Part shown: positions 1-8,171 of the stretch, one piece after another
How positions within the stretch are numbered: position 1 is the stretch's first letter
Layout of the letters: every line of letters starts with the position of its first letter
Assembly: GCA_017853245.1 (NCBI GenBank)
Contig: JAFMJY010000005.1
Span: 1 to 46,582, forward strand
Source of the DNA: Burkholderiales bacterium
Lineage (GTDB): Bacteria > Pseudomonadota > Gammaproteobacteria > Burkholderiales > Usitatibacteraceae
DNA: 46,582 nt
Direction of reading: 5' to 3'
The notes under the pieces: model-generated
What the model saw: the letters and a program-made list of their open reading frames with translations, nothing else
Database searches by the model: none
Told to the model about the DNA's origin: nothing
Translations under genes and position numbers: made by a program

Positions 1-965
<965 letters not shown>

Positions 966-976
966 GCGGCTGGCGG

Positions 977-3253
977 ATGCTGCGCATCCTGCACACCGAG
1001 TCTTCCCTGGGCTGGGGCGGGCAGGAAATCCGCATCCTCACCGAGGCGAAAGGCCTGCAGGACAGGGGCCATAAGGTGGCGCTCGCCTGCCCTCGCGAAG
1101 CGCGCATCCACGACGAAGCGCTGAAGCGCGGCATCGAAACGGTAGCGCTGCCGATCGGTCGCAAGCGCGCGACCGGGCTCCTTGCCCTGCGCGCCTGGCT
1201 GCGTGCGAACGCCGAGAGATTCGACGTGATCAACACGCACAGCTCGACCGATGCCTGGCTCGCCGTGCTCGCCTGCCGGGGAATCGACAACGCGCCCGCC
1301 ATCGTCCGCACCCGTCACCTCTCAACCGATGTCGACCGCTCGCCACTCACGCGCTGGCTCTACGTCGGCGGCGACCGCACTGTGGTGACCACGGGCGAGC
1401 GGATCCGCCAGCGCCTCTTCGCCGACAACGGCTACCCGCTCTCGCGGATGGTCTCCGTGCCGACTGGCATCGACCTCTCGCGCTACGCGCCTGGCGACCG
1501 TCACGCGGCGCGCCTGAAGGTGGGGCTCGCCGACCGCCCGACGCTGGGAATCGTGGCGACCCTGCGTGGCTGGAAGGGCCACGCCGACCTGCTCGACGCC
1601 TGGCGCTCGCTGTCTGCGCAGTTTCCGGATTGGCAGGTCGCCATCGTGGGCGACGGGCCCCAGCGCGAGAACCTCCAGAACCGCATAGCCCAGGAGGGGC
1701 TGGGCGATCGCGTGCGCATGGCGGGCAATCGCGACGACGTGGAGCGCTGGCTGCAGGCCGTCGACCTCTTCGCGCTGCCCTCGTGGGGCAACGAAGGCGT
1801 GCCGCAGGCGATCCTGCAGGCGATGTCCGCCGGCCTGCCAGTGGTGTCGACCACGGTCGGCTCAATCGATGAAGCAGTGGTGGAAGGCGAGACGGGGTTC
1901 CTCGTCAGCCCGCGCGACGTGCCCGTCCTCACCGACCGGCTCGCGCGCCTGATGGGGGACGCCGCGCTCCGCACCCGCTTGGGCGCCCTTGGCCGCGAGC
2001 GGGCACTGGCACGCTTCGGCCTCGACGCCATGCTCGACCGTATGCAGGCCGTGTTCCGCGCCGCCGTGGCGCGAGCCCCTCTCGCGTCGATGCTTCCGGA
2101 AGACGCGCGCTTGCACGTGGCCTTTCCCTACAACGAAATCCTGCCCAAGCGCTCGGCGCACGACGTCTACGTCTTCACGACAGCGGTGGCGGCAGCGCAG
2201 GCGGGAGCGCAATCAAGCCTTCTCGCCGGCAAAGGTGGCTGGGAGGAAGCGAAGCTGCACACGCACTTCCGCACCGAGCCGCACGTGACCTTCCATGCCT
2301 TCGGGCTCCCGATCGTGCGACGCAACCTGGCGCTGCGTGTCACGGTGAACGCGGTGTTCGACCACTTCGCCCGGCGCTGGCTCGACAGGACACGCCCAGA
2401 CTGGGTGGTGACGAGCGTGATCAAGCAGGGGATCTTCCACGCTGCCCACCGGGTTCCGGGGGTGAAGCACGCGCACGAGATCCACGAGCTCGCTTGGTAT
2501 CCCGGCCGCGATGCCGCTTCCGCCGCAATTGCGCCGCGTCTCGCGCGCGAGCGGCAGCTCCTCGCTGCGGTCGACCTGGTCGTCGTCACCACCGAGGCGC
2601 TCGCTGGCGTGCTGCGCGCCGCGCCCTACGAAATCACCACGCCCATCCGCGTCTTGCCCCTGGCGGCACCCCGATGCGACGCACTCCCCCACACAGCCCA
2701 AGCAACTTCCGGAACGGTACGGCTCGCGTACGTGGGCCAGCTCTACCGCGAGCAGGGCCTGTCGCTGCTGCTGCAGGCGCTGGCGCTCGCCCCGGGCGTG
2801 TCGCTTGAGGTCGTCGGCGGCCGCGAGGACGAGCTGGCGTTGCTCCGGGGCGAGGCCGCCGCGCTCGATGTCGCCGATCGCATCACGTGGCACGGGTTCG
2901 TCGCGCCTGGCGAAATAGCCGAGCGCATCGCCAATGCGCACGCCTTCGTCGCCCCCTTCCTCTGCGAAGGCCGCATGCCCTTCGTCGCCCACACCAAGCT
3001 CGTCGAGTACCGCGCCTGGCGCCGGCCCGTGGTGGCGCCCGACGTGGCGGTCGCCCGTGAGCACCTGGTCGGCGCGGGCTTCGTGGCATTCGAGGCGGGC
3101 AACGCGCAGAGCCTTGGCGCAGCGCTCCGCGCGCTCACCGATCACGCGACGCTCGCCCGCCTGCAGGCCGAGGCCGCTCAGGCGCCCGCATTGCCCGATG
3201 CCGTGGCGCGCGCCCGGGCGTATCTGCATTGCCTCGCGGAGTGCCGTCAGTGA
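977..3253 (+). CDS. Tandem fusion of two GT4-type LPS glycosyltransferases
   Basis: The product is 758 residues, about twice the usual GT4 length, and contains two Rossmann-type glycosyltransferase units in one frame. Unit 1 (about residues 1-365) opens with LHTESSLGWGGQEIR and carries the donor-site segment EGVPQAILQAMSAGLPVVST, in which the second acidic residue of the E-x7-E motif is Gln. Unit 2 (about 372-758) restarts with MLPEDARLHVAFPYNE and has its own C-terminal lobe (YVGQLYREQGL, then CEGRMPFVAHTKLVEY). I chose ATG 977 because the open frame upstream overlaps msbA. An internal ATG at 2090 (residue 372) could also give the second unit alone. The probable role is transfer of two sugars onto LPS core or O-chain at the cytoplasmic face; donors and acceptors are unknown. 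Confidence 0.8.
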   Translation: MLRILHTESSLGWGGQEIRILTEAKGLQDRGHKVALACPREARIHDEALKRGIETVALPIGRKRATGLLALRAWLRANAERFDVINTHSSTDAWLAVLACRGIDNAPAIVRTRHLSTDVDRSPLTRWLYVGGDRTVVTTGERIRQRLFADNGYPLSRMVSVPTGIDLSRYAPGDRHAARLKVGLADRPTLGIVATLRGWKGHADLLDAWRSLSAQFPDWQVAIVGDGPQRENLQNRIAQEGLGDRVRMAGNRDDVERWLQAVDLFALPSWGNEGVPQAILQAMSAGLPVVSTTVGSIDEAVVEGETGFLVSPRDVPVLTDRLARLMGDAALRTRLGALGRERALARFGLDAMLDRMQAVFRAAVARAPLASMLPEDARLHVAFPYNEILPKRSAHDVYVFTTAVAAAQAGAQSSLLAGKGGWEEAKLHTHFRTEPHVTFHAFGLPIVRRNLALRVTVNAVFDHFARRWLDRTRPDWVVTSVIKQGIFHAAHRVPGVKHAHEIHELAWYPGRDAASAAIAPRLARERQLLAAVDLVVVTTEALAGVLRAAPYEITTPIRVLPLAAPRCDALPHTAQATSGTVRLAYVGQLYREQGLSLLLQALALAPGVSLEVVGGREDELALLRGEAAALDVADRITWHGFVAPGEIAERIANAHAFVAPFLCEGRMPFVAHTKLVEYRAWRRPVVAPDVAVAREHLVGAGFVAFEAGNAQSLGAALRALTDHATLARLQAEAAQAPALPDAVARARAYLHCLAECRQ

Positions 3254-4464
3254 CCGCCGCTGCCACCGAGCCGGTGTCCCGCCGGGAACAGGTCTTCGAG
3301 ATCGTCTACGCGCTCGCGATCGCGGCGTTCCTCATCTCCGTCTACAACAAATCGGCCACGGCGCTCTCGACGCTGGGCACCTGGGTGCCGGGCATCCTAT
3401 GGTTGCTGCGGCCCCGTATCGCACCTACGACACGGCCGTATCTGCGCGACCGGCTGCTCTGGCTCGCCATGGGCTTCGTCATCGCCCTAGAGGCGTCCTG
3501 CCTGTGGAGCCCGAAGCCGATGCACAGCTTCGACCAGTTCCGGCGGGAAATCGCCGTGGTGGTCGCCATCATGCTGACGCTGGCCGATGCCGGAAGCACA
3601 CGCCAGGTGCTGGCGCGCTGGTGCCTCGTCCTCATCGCGGGCCTCGCGTGGCATTTGGGCATGCACCTGCGCGACTGGGTCGTGCTCGCCAGCACCGCTG
3701 GGCGCCTGCTCCCGGATTACGGCCTGCTGCGCGATTACGGCTACGGGCTCGTCTTCGCCTTTCCATTCCTGTTCGCGGCCCGTCACTTTGTGAGGCCTCG
3801 CCTGCAGAGCGTGCTCATCGCGCTCGCCGTGCTCGCCACGGTTCTCGCCATCACGACCGGCGCGCGAGGAACGTGGTTTGCGCTCGCCCTGATGGTTGCA
3901 GGCTCGGCCATCCTGTTAGGCAGCCGGAAGCTTGCCCTCGCACTCGTGGCTGTGGGCCTTGGCGCCGCCGTCACCTTCGCGACACTCGACCCGGGCAACC
4001 CCATCACCACCAACGTCGAGCGCGGCCTCGACACCAGCTATCGCAGCGCCGGCACGTGGACGCCGGCGGTGGAAATGATCGCCGAGCGGCCCGCGCTCGG
4101 GCACGGCTTCGGGCGCTTCGTGTTCGACCGGGCCTACGAAGCGCGGCAGCCGAGCCGGCCCCATTGGGTGTTCGAGCGCTCCCCCGGCCCGCACTCGATC
4201 TTCCTCGACACGGCGTTTGCGGGAGGAATCGTTGCGCTCGCCCTCTTCATTGCCCTTTGCGCAGCAATCGCTCGTCGCGCCTGGGACCTGGGGCGGGATG
4301 GCGGCTGGCGAGGCGACCTGGCCCTTGCGGTGCTGCTTTCCTTCGTCGGGCAATACCTGGTCTACGGCTTCATCGAGTCGATGTCGTGGCACCCCCTGGG
4401 CATCCAGCTGGGGCTGCTCCTCGCGCTCACCCAGGCACGCAGCGCCGAACGCCCGGCCAGCTGA
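3250..4464 (+). CDS. O-antigen ligase (WaaL/Wzy_C-type) membrane protein
   Basis: The product is 404 residues with about ten to twelve hydrophobic segments and a large extracytoplasmic loop. That loop holds the family features: an RSAGTWTPAVEMIAERP stretch followed by GHGFG, then the HSIFLD histidine (about residue 315). Members join undecaprenyl-linked O-chains to lipid A-core, or polymerise glycans, on the periplasmic side. GTG 3250 overlaps the preceding stop in a GTGA junction. Upstream in-frame starts at 3229 (TTG) and 3241 (GTG) would lie inside the previous gene. Context (msbA, glycosyltransferases) favours LPS ligation, but a polymerase or a protein O-oligosaccharyltransferase cannot be excluded from sequence alone. 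Confidence 0.8.
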   Translation: MTAAATEPVSRREQVFEIVYALAIAAFLISVYNKSATALSTLGTWVPGILWLLRPRIAPTTRPYLRDRLLWLAMGFVIALEASCLWSPKPMHSFDQFRREIAVVVAIMLTLADAGSTRQVLARWCLVLIAGLAWHLGMHLRDWVVLASTAGRLLPDYGLLRDYGYGLVFAFPFLFAARHFVRPRLQSVLIALAVLATVLAITTGARGTWFALALMVAGSAILLGSRKLALALVAVGLGAAVTFATLDPGNPITTNVERGLDTSYRSAGTWTPAVEMIAERPALGHGFGRFVFDRAYEARQPSRPHWVFERSPGPHSIFLDTAFAGGIVALALFIALCAAIARRAWDLGRDGGWRGDLALAVLLSFVGQYLVYGFIESMSWHPLGIQLGLLLALTQARSAERPAS

Positions 4465-4470
4465 TTACTC

Positions 4471-5304
4471 ATGCAGCCTTCGACGCTTTCCGTGAGCCTC
4501 GTCGTGCACCAGCCGAACTGGCGTCACCTCGCGCGCACGCTCGCCTTCCTGGGCGATGCGATCACGCACGCCAGGGACCGCGGCAGCCTCACCCAGGCGA
4601 GCGTCACGCTGGTGGACAACGGAACGGGGGAAGACCGCGAGCGCTTGGCGCTGCTGGCCGAGGCGGCACTCACGCGCGCACCCGGCACGCGCACTGGCGT
4701 GCTCACCGGCCACGGCAACGTGGGATATGGGCGCGGGCACAACCTCGGCATGGGGCACGCGAAGGCGGACCTGCACCTCATTCTCAACCCCGATGTCGAG
4801 ATGGAAGCCGCGGCTCTCGACTCGGGCATCCGCTACCTCGAATCCCATCCGCAAGCGGGCGCCGTCATGCCGGATGCGCGCGACGAGGAAGGTGAGCGCC
4901 AATACCTCGCCCGAACGATGCCCTCGGTCGCGGTGCTGTTGCTCCGGGGCTTCGCACCCGCGTGGCTCAAGACGCCTTTTCAGGCGTCGCTCGACCGCTA
5001 CGAGATGCGCGAGCGCGACTGGGATACCGAGCAATTTCCGATTGCGTTCGCGAGCGGCTGCTTTCTCCTCGCGCGCCGAAGCGCGCTCGACGCGATCGGT
5101 GGGTTCGACCCGGCGTATTTCCTGTACTTCGAGGATTACGACTTGTCGATCCGGCTCGCGAAAGTGGCGCCGGTGGGCTACGCGCCCGCCGTGCGCGTCG
5201 TTCACCACGGGGGTGGCGCGGCGGACAAGGGTTGGCGCCATATCCTCTGGTTCATCGGCTCTGCAAGACGATTTTTCGCGGCTCACGGGTGGCGCTGGGC
5301 TTAG
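4471..5304 (+). CDS. GT2-family glycosyltransferase, rhamnosyltransferase-like
   Basis: The product is 277 residues with a GT-A fold. The N-terminal strand SVSLVVHQPN leads to VTLVDNGTG and NVGYGRGHN. LNPDVEM (near residue 106) is the metal/nucleotide-sugar DXD-type site, and the acceptor end carries GGFDPAYFLYFEDYDLSIRL with the catalytic-base region. This set is typical of WbbL/RfbN-like transferases that use dTDP-rhamnose, although the donor cannot be read directly. It starts 6 bases after the ligase stop and looks like the last LPS gene before the small-peptide cassette. No terminator is visible after its TAG. Confidence 0.85.
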   Translation: MQPSTLSVSLVVHQPNWRHLARTLAFLGDAITHARDRGSLTQASVTLVDNGTGEDRERLALLAEAALTRAPGTRTGVLTGHGNVGYGRGHNLGMGHAKADLHLILNPDVEMEAAALDSGIRYLESHPQAGAVMPDARDEEGERQYLARTMPSVAVLLLRGFAPAWLKTPFQASLDRYEMRERDWDTEQFPIAFASGCFLLARRSALDAIGGFDPAYFLYFEDYDLSIRLAKVAPVGYAPAVRVVHHGGGAADKGWRHILWFIGSARRFFAAHGWRWA

Positions 5305-5354
5305 CCCTCCGCCATCGGTTTCGCACAGAATGCCGCCGCACCTGGAAACCCCTC

Positions 5355-5374
5355 GAACGTTCCACGGAATTTCC
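5355..5374. repeat. Overlapping short inverted repeats upstream of the peptide cassette
   Basis: The 131-base gap between the GT2 gene and the first small ORF holds the 8-base palindrome GAACGTTC (5355-5362). It overlaps TTCC-AC-GGAA and a following TTTCC. It is the only symmetrical element I see in this gap and could be an operator for the peptide genes. No convincing -35/-10 pair accompanies it, so this is tentative. Confidence 0.25.
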
Positions 5375-5435
5375 GCGCGACGCTGAACACCCGCTTCGCG
5401 CACGCTTGGCGCCATCTCAACGCGAGGAGCGCAGC

Positions 5436-5585
5436 GTGAAGGAACTCGACCCTGCCGAAGTGCTGGCCATCGCGGGCGGCTTGCCGCCGGGCGCCCTGCT
5501 CGACGAAGTGCTCTACCGGAACTCGCCCGAGCCCCTGCGTGACCCGCTCGCGATCGCCACTCTCGAATCGCCGATCGCGCCATGA
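5436..5585 (+). CDS. Double-glycine-leader peptide precursor 1 (microcin-like)
   Basis: This is a 49-residue ORF with a GTG start preceded by GAGGAG at 5424-5429. Residues 1-15 read VKELDPAEVLAIAGG. Numbered back from the GG, Leu is at -12, Asp at -11, Glu at -8, Val at -7, Ile at -4 and Gly at -2/-1. This matches the double-glycine consensus and the 15-residue leader length of colicin V-type microcins. The predicted 34-residue core begins LPPGALLDEVLYRNSPEPL and ends SPIAP; it is rich in Leu and Pro and has no Cys. The expected route is export and cleavage by the C39-ABC transporter encoded at 8168-10279. No modification enzyme is encoded nearby. The core matches no family I know, so a bacteriocin or signalling role is inferred from the leader and context. 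Confidence 0.7.
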   Translation: MKELDPAEVLAIAGGLPPGALLDEVLYRNSPEPLRDPLAIATLESPIAP

Positions 5586-5660
5586 CGATTTCGGCCGGCG
5601 TGCGACGGGCCGCCCGTGCGCTGGCCGCTTTCGTGGCGGCCCACCATCCAGGAGAACCCG

Positions 5661-5822
5661 ATGAAAGAACTGCCCGTGCAGGACCACGACGACGCTGCAG
5701 GCGGCATCACGCCCGACGGCGGCGGTTGCGTCTCGCCCTTCCCCAACCCGCTCGATTACCCGCGGCTGCCGATCGTGCCGGACCCGTTCCCCTCGCCCAA
5801 CGACCCCATCACCCAATTTTGA
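5661..5822 (+). CDS. Double-glycine-leader peptide precursor 2, proline-rich core
   Basis: This is a 53-residue ORF with ATG preceded by AGGAGA at 5650-5655. The leader MKELPVQDHDDAAGG has the same 15-residue length and opening KEL as precursor 1, with Leu at -12 and Asp in the -8 acidic position. The hydrophobic -7 and -4 positions are degenerate (His, Ala). The predicted 38-residue core starts ITPDGGGCVSPFPNPLDYPR. It contains eleven prolines and one cysteine and has a net negative charge by inspection, unlike cationic proline-rich antimicrobial peptides. The stop lies at the edge of the next gene's ribosome-binding site (GAGGAG, 5821-5826). The function is unknown; it may be a second peptide of a multi-component bacteriocin or a signalling peptide. 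Confidence 0.65.
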   Translation: MKELPVQDHDDAAGGITPDGGGCVSPFPNPLDYPRLPIVPDPFPSPNDPITQF

Positions 5823-5835
5823 GGAGCCCTTCGCC

Positions 5836-6042
5836 ATGACTGACACCACCCCGAACTCCGCCCCCCGTTCTTCCGACACGACGGGGCCTCAGCCGCTGGA
5901 TGCCACCACGATCGACGAGGTTGGCGGCGGCCTCTCGTGCAGCCCCGAGGACCTCACCCGGCTCACCGCCTCGCTCAAGGAGTCGTACGAGAACCTCGTG
6001 GACTTCACCTCGCACGTGATCGAGCGCGTGATCGGCAAGTGA
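5836..6042 (+). CDS. Double-glycine-leader peptide precursor 3, amphipathic core
   Basis: This is a 68-residue ORF whose ATG is preceded by GAGGAG overlapping the previous stop. The N-terminal 20 residues are Thr/Ser/Pro-rich, followed by LDATTIDEVGGG. If cleavage follows the last glycine, Leu falls at -12, Asp at -11, Ile at -7, Val at -4 and Gly at -2/-1, again fitting the double-glycine rule within an extended 32-residue leader. The 36-residue core starts LSCSPEDLTRLTASLKESYE and ends VIERVIGK. It has one Cys and a regular hydrophobic spacing that suggests an amphipathic helix. The third-position GC bias matches the neighbours. It could be a mature effector, a partner peptide, or an immunity or carrier protein that happens to carry a leader. 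Confidence 0.65.
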   Translation: MTDTTPNSAPRSSDTTGPQPLDATTIDEVGGGLSCSPEDLTRLTASLKESYENLVDFTSHVIERVIGK

Positions 6043-6106
6043 CGTGAACCCACCGGGGCCGCCCGACCGGCCCCGGCCTACTCCCTCTCTCCCGGAGCCA
6101 CAGGCG

Positions 6107-6916
6107 ATGCAAGTGTCCGCTTGGCAGATCGCATTCTTTGTCTTCGCGCTGCAGTTCTTCGCAATGCTCGCCGCCACCACGCTCGCGCCGCGCCTGGGCT
6201 GGCCGGCGGCTGAGCTCGAGTTGCTCGGCCGGCTCATCACCTTTACCACTGCGTCGGCCCTCCTGTTTGGCATTCCCTCAGTGCGGCGCCATTGCGTTCA
6301 ACTGCTGCAAACGCCGGGGCGCGCCAGCTGCGCCAAGATCGCGCTCGCCGTCGCCACCAAGGTCGCTGTGCCGTTCGCGCTGGCGGGGCTCGTGGTGATT
6401 GCCGCCCTCGTGAGCACCGACGAATCCCTGGCCGCGTCGAGGCTGCCTGTGGTGAACCCTGCCGACGCATGGCGCTGGCTGCTCACGCCGCCAGGCCTGG
6501 TCACGACGATGCTGCTCAGTTGGCTCGTCGGGCCCTTCATCGAGGAAGTGGTCTTTCGTGGCCTGCTGCAGCCGGCTCTGGAACGCAGATGGGGTTGGGC
6601 GCTCGGTAGCGTGATCAACGGGCTCATCTTTGCCGCCATGCACCCGACCCACTTCGTTTCGGCCGCCATCGGCTCCATCGTGATGGCCTGTGTGTGGCGG
6701 CACACCCGGTCGCTACGCGATTGCATCGTCGTGCACATGGGATACAACTTGGCGATCTCCTGGCCGTTGATGGGCCAGTTGCTCTTTGCGAGCCCCGATA
6801 GGCCGTTGCTTGAGCTCTCGCAGTGGGTGCCCCACTTCGTCGCCCTCACAGTCGCCGCCGCGGCGCTGCCGGCCTGGGTGTGGGCTGCCATTCGCCGCCC
6901 GGCTTTCCACGCCTAG
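6107..6916 (+). CDS. CPBP-family intramembrane glutamic protease, candidate immunity protein
   Basis: From ATG 6107 the product is 269 residues of mostly membrane helices. All three CPBP/Abi motifs are present: EEVVFR (E146, E147, R151), F175-x3-H179 in FAAMHPTH, and H210-x3-N214 in HMGYN. CPBP proteins are intramembrane proteases; bacterial members in bacteriocin loci act in self-immunity or in maturation of exported peptides. I prefer ATG 6107 because GGAG lies at 6094-6097. An in-frame GTG at 6044, one base after precursor 3, would add a proline-rich tail of 21 residues and has no visible ribosome-binding site. Its position between the precursors and the exporter supports a dedicated role in this system. 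Confidence 0.85.
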   Translation: MQVSAWQIAFFVFALQFFAMLAATTLAPRLGWPAAELELLGRLITFTTASALLFGIPSVRRHCVQLLQTPGRASCAKIALAVATKVAVPFALAGLVVIAALVSTDESLAASRLPVVNPADAWRWLLTPPGLVTTMLLSWLVGPFIEEVVFRGLLQPALERRWGWALGSVINGLIFAAMHPTHFVSAAIGSIVMACVWRHTRSLRDCIVVHMGYNLAISWPLMGQLLFASPDRPLLELSQWVPHFVALTVAAAALPAWVWAAIRRPAFHA

Positions 6917-6920
6917 GCCA

Positions 6921-8171
6921 ATGCCCGTATTCCGCCGCGAAGTGCAGGCTGAGCGGGAACGCGCCGCGCTGGGCTCGATCCTGCTCATTCGGCCGCTCTC
7001 GTTTTCCGCTCTCACCGTCGCCGCAGTGGCCACCGTGAGCGTCGTGTTCGCCTTCCTTGGCACCGCGGAGTACGGGCGCAAGGCGCGGCTGGCTGGCACG
7101 CTCGTCCCCGAGAGCGGTGGCATTCGTATCGACGCGCCCCATGCGGCGCGGCTTGCGGTGCGACACGCCGGGGAAGGCGAGCGCGTGAGCGTCGGCAGCC
7201 CCCTCGCTCGCCTGGAGGACATGCGGGCGACGATGCAAGGCGATGCCGTGGGGGATGCGTCACGGCGGCACGCGGACGCCCGCATGCGTGAATTGCAGCG
7301 AGAGCGCACCGAGACCGAGACGGCGCTCAGTCGAGGCCTCGCGCTGCAGGAATCGAGGCTCTCGAGCCTCGAGGCGGAGCGGAGCCAGCTCGATCGCGAG
7401 GCGGGGCTTCTCGCGCAGCGGGAATCGCTCGCGGAGGCCGACTTCGAACGGGTCCGGCTGCTGGAAGCGCGAGGCATCGTCACGGCAGCACAGCGCGGCC
7501 AGCAGGAGGATCGCCTGCTCGAGCATCGCAGCCGCGGCGAGGCGCTGCGCCGCACGCGCCTGCTCCTCGAGCGGGAAATCGAGCAGGCTCGGCACGCCGC
7601 CGACCAGTCCCGCTCGCAGGCTCGCGCCCGCCTTGCCGCCGTTGACGCGCGCGCCGCCGAAGCGTCGCTCGCAGACATCGAGCGCGAGTCGCGCGCCCAA
7701 TCCCTGGTGCTGGCGCCTGCGGCGGGCATCGTCTCCACGTGGGTGGCGAACGAGGGCCAATCGGTGGGCGCGGGCGAGCCACTCGTCTCGATCCTGCCCG
7801 TGGAGGCACGGCTCGAGGCCCAGTTCCTCGCGCCATCCCACGCCATCGGGCTCCTGCGGCCCGGGCAGCCCGTGCGCCTGCGCTACGGCGCCTATCCGTA
7901 TCAGCGTTACGGCAGCCACGCCGGGCGCGTGCTCGCCATATCCACGCAAGCGCTCGGCCCGCGCGAGCTCGCTTCGGGCGGCCATCCGGCTTCTGCCACT
8001 CCCCTCTACCGGGTGCGCGTGGCGCTCGAGCAGCAGCATGTCCAGATTCACGGTGAGCCAGTGAGCCTTCGCCCGGGGCTCGCCGTCGAAGCCGATGTCG
8101 AGGTCGACCGCCGGCGCCTGGTCGAGTGGGCGCTCGAGCCCCTCTTCGCCGTCACCGGCACGTTGTCGTGA
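6921..8171 (+). CDS. CvaA/HlyD-like periplasmic adaptor of peptide exporter
   Basis: The product is 416 residues with the layout of colicin V secretion protein CvaA. It has a short cytoplasmic N-terminus (FRREVQAERERAALGSILL), one membrane helix at about residues 26-47, a lipoyl half-motif, a long Glu/Arg/Gln-rich coiled coil (about 105-260) and a beta-barrel part. The C-terminus (LRPGLAVEADVEVDRRRLVEWAL) is the conserved end of the family. It would link the inner-membrane ABC exporter to an outer-membrane TolC channel; no TolC gene is in the window. It starts 4 bases after the CPBP stop, and its TGA overlaps the exporter start, so the three genes form one operon. Confidence 0.9.
   Translation: MPVFRREVQAERERAALGSILLIRPLSFSALTVAAVATVSVVFAFLGTAEYGRKARLAGTLVPESGGIRIDAPHAARLAVRHAGEGERVSVGSPLARLEDMRATMQGDAVGDASRRHADARMRELQRERTETETALSRGLALQESRLSSLEAERSQLDREAGLLAQRESLAEADFERVRLLEARGIVTAAQRGQQEDRLLEHRSRGEALRRTRLLLEREIEQARHAADQSRSQARARLAAVDARAAEASLADIERESRAQSLVLAPAAGIVSTWVANEGQSVGAGEPLVSILPVEARLEAQFLAPSHAIGLLRPGQPVRLRYGAYPYQRYGSHAGRVLAISTQALGPRELASGGHPASATPLYRVRVALEQQHVQIHGEPVSLRPGLAVEADVEVDRRRLVEWALEPLFAVTGTLS

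Noticed and set aside
5582-5839. An 85-codon ORF overlapping precursor 1 by ATGA and covering precursor 2 in another frame
   Set aside because: It is Arg-rich, has no ribosome-binding site, and its composition is that of an out-of-frame reading of precursor 2. Only its first 26 codons lie in otherwise empty sequence.
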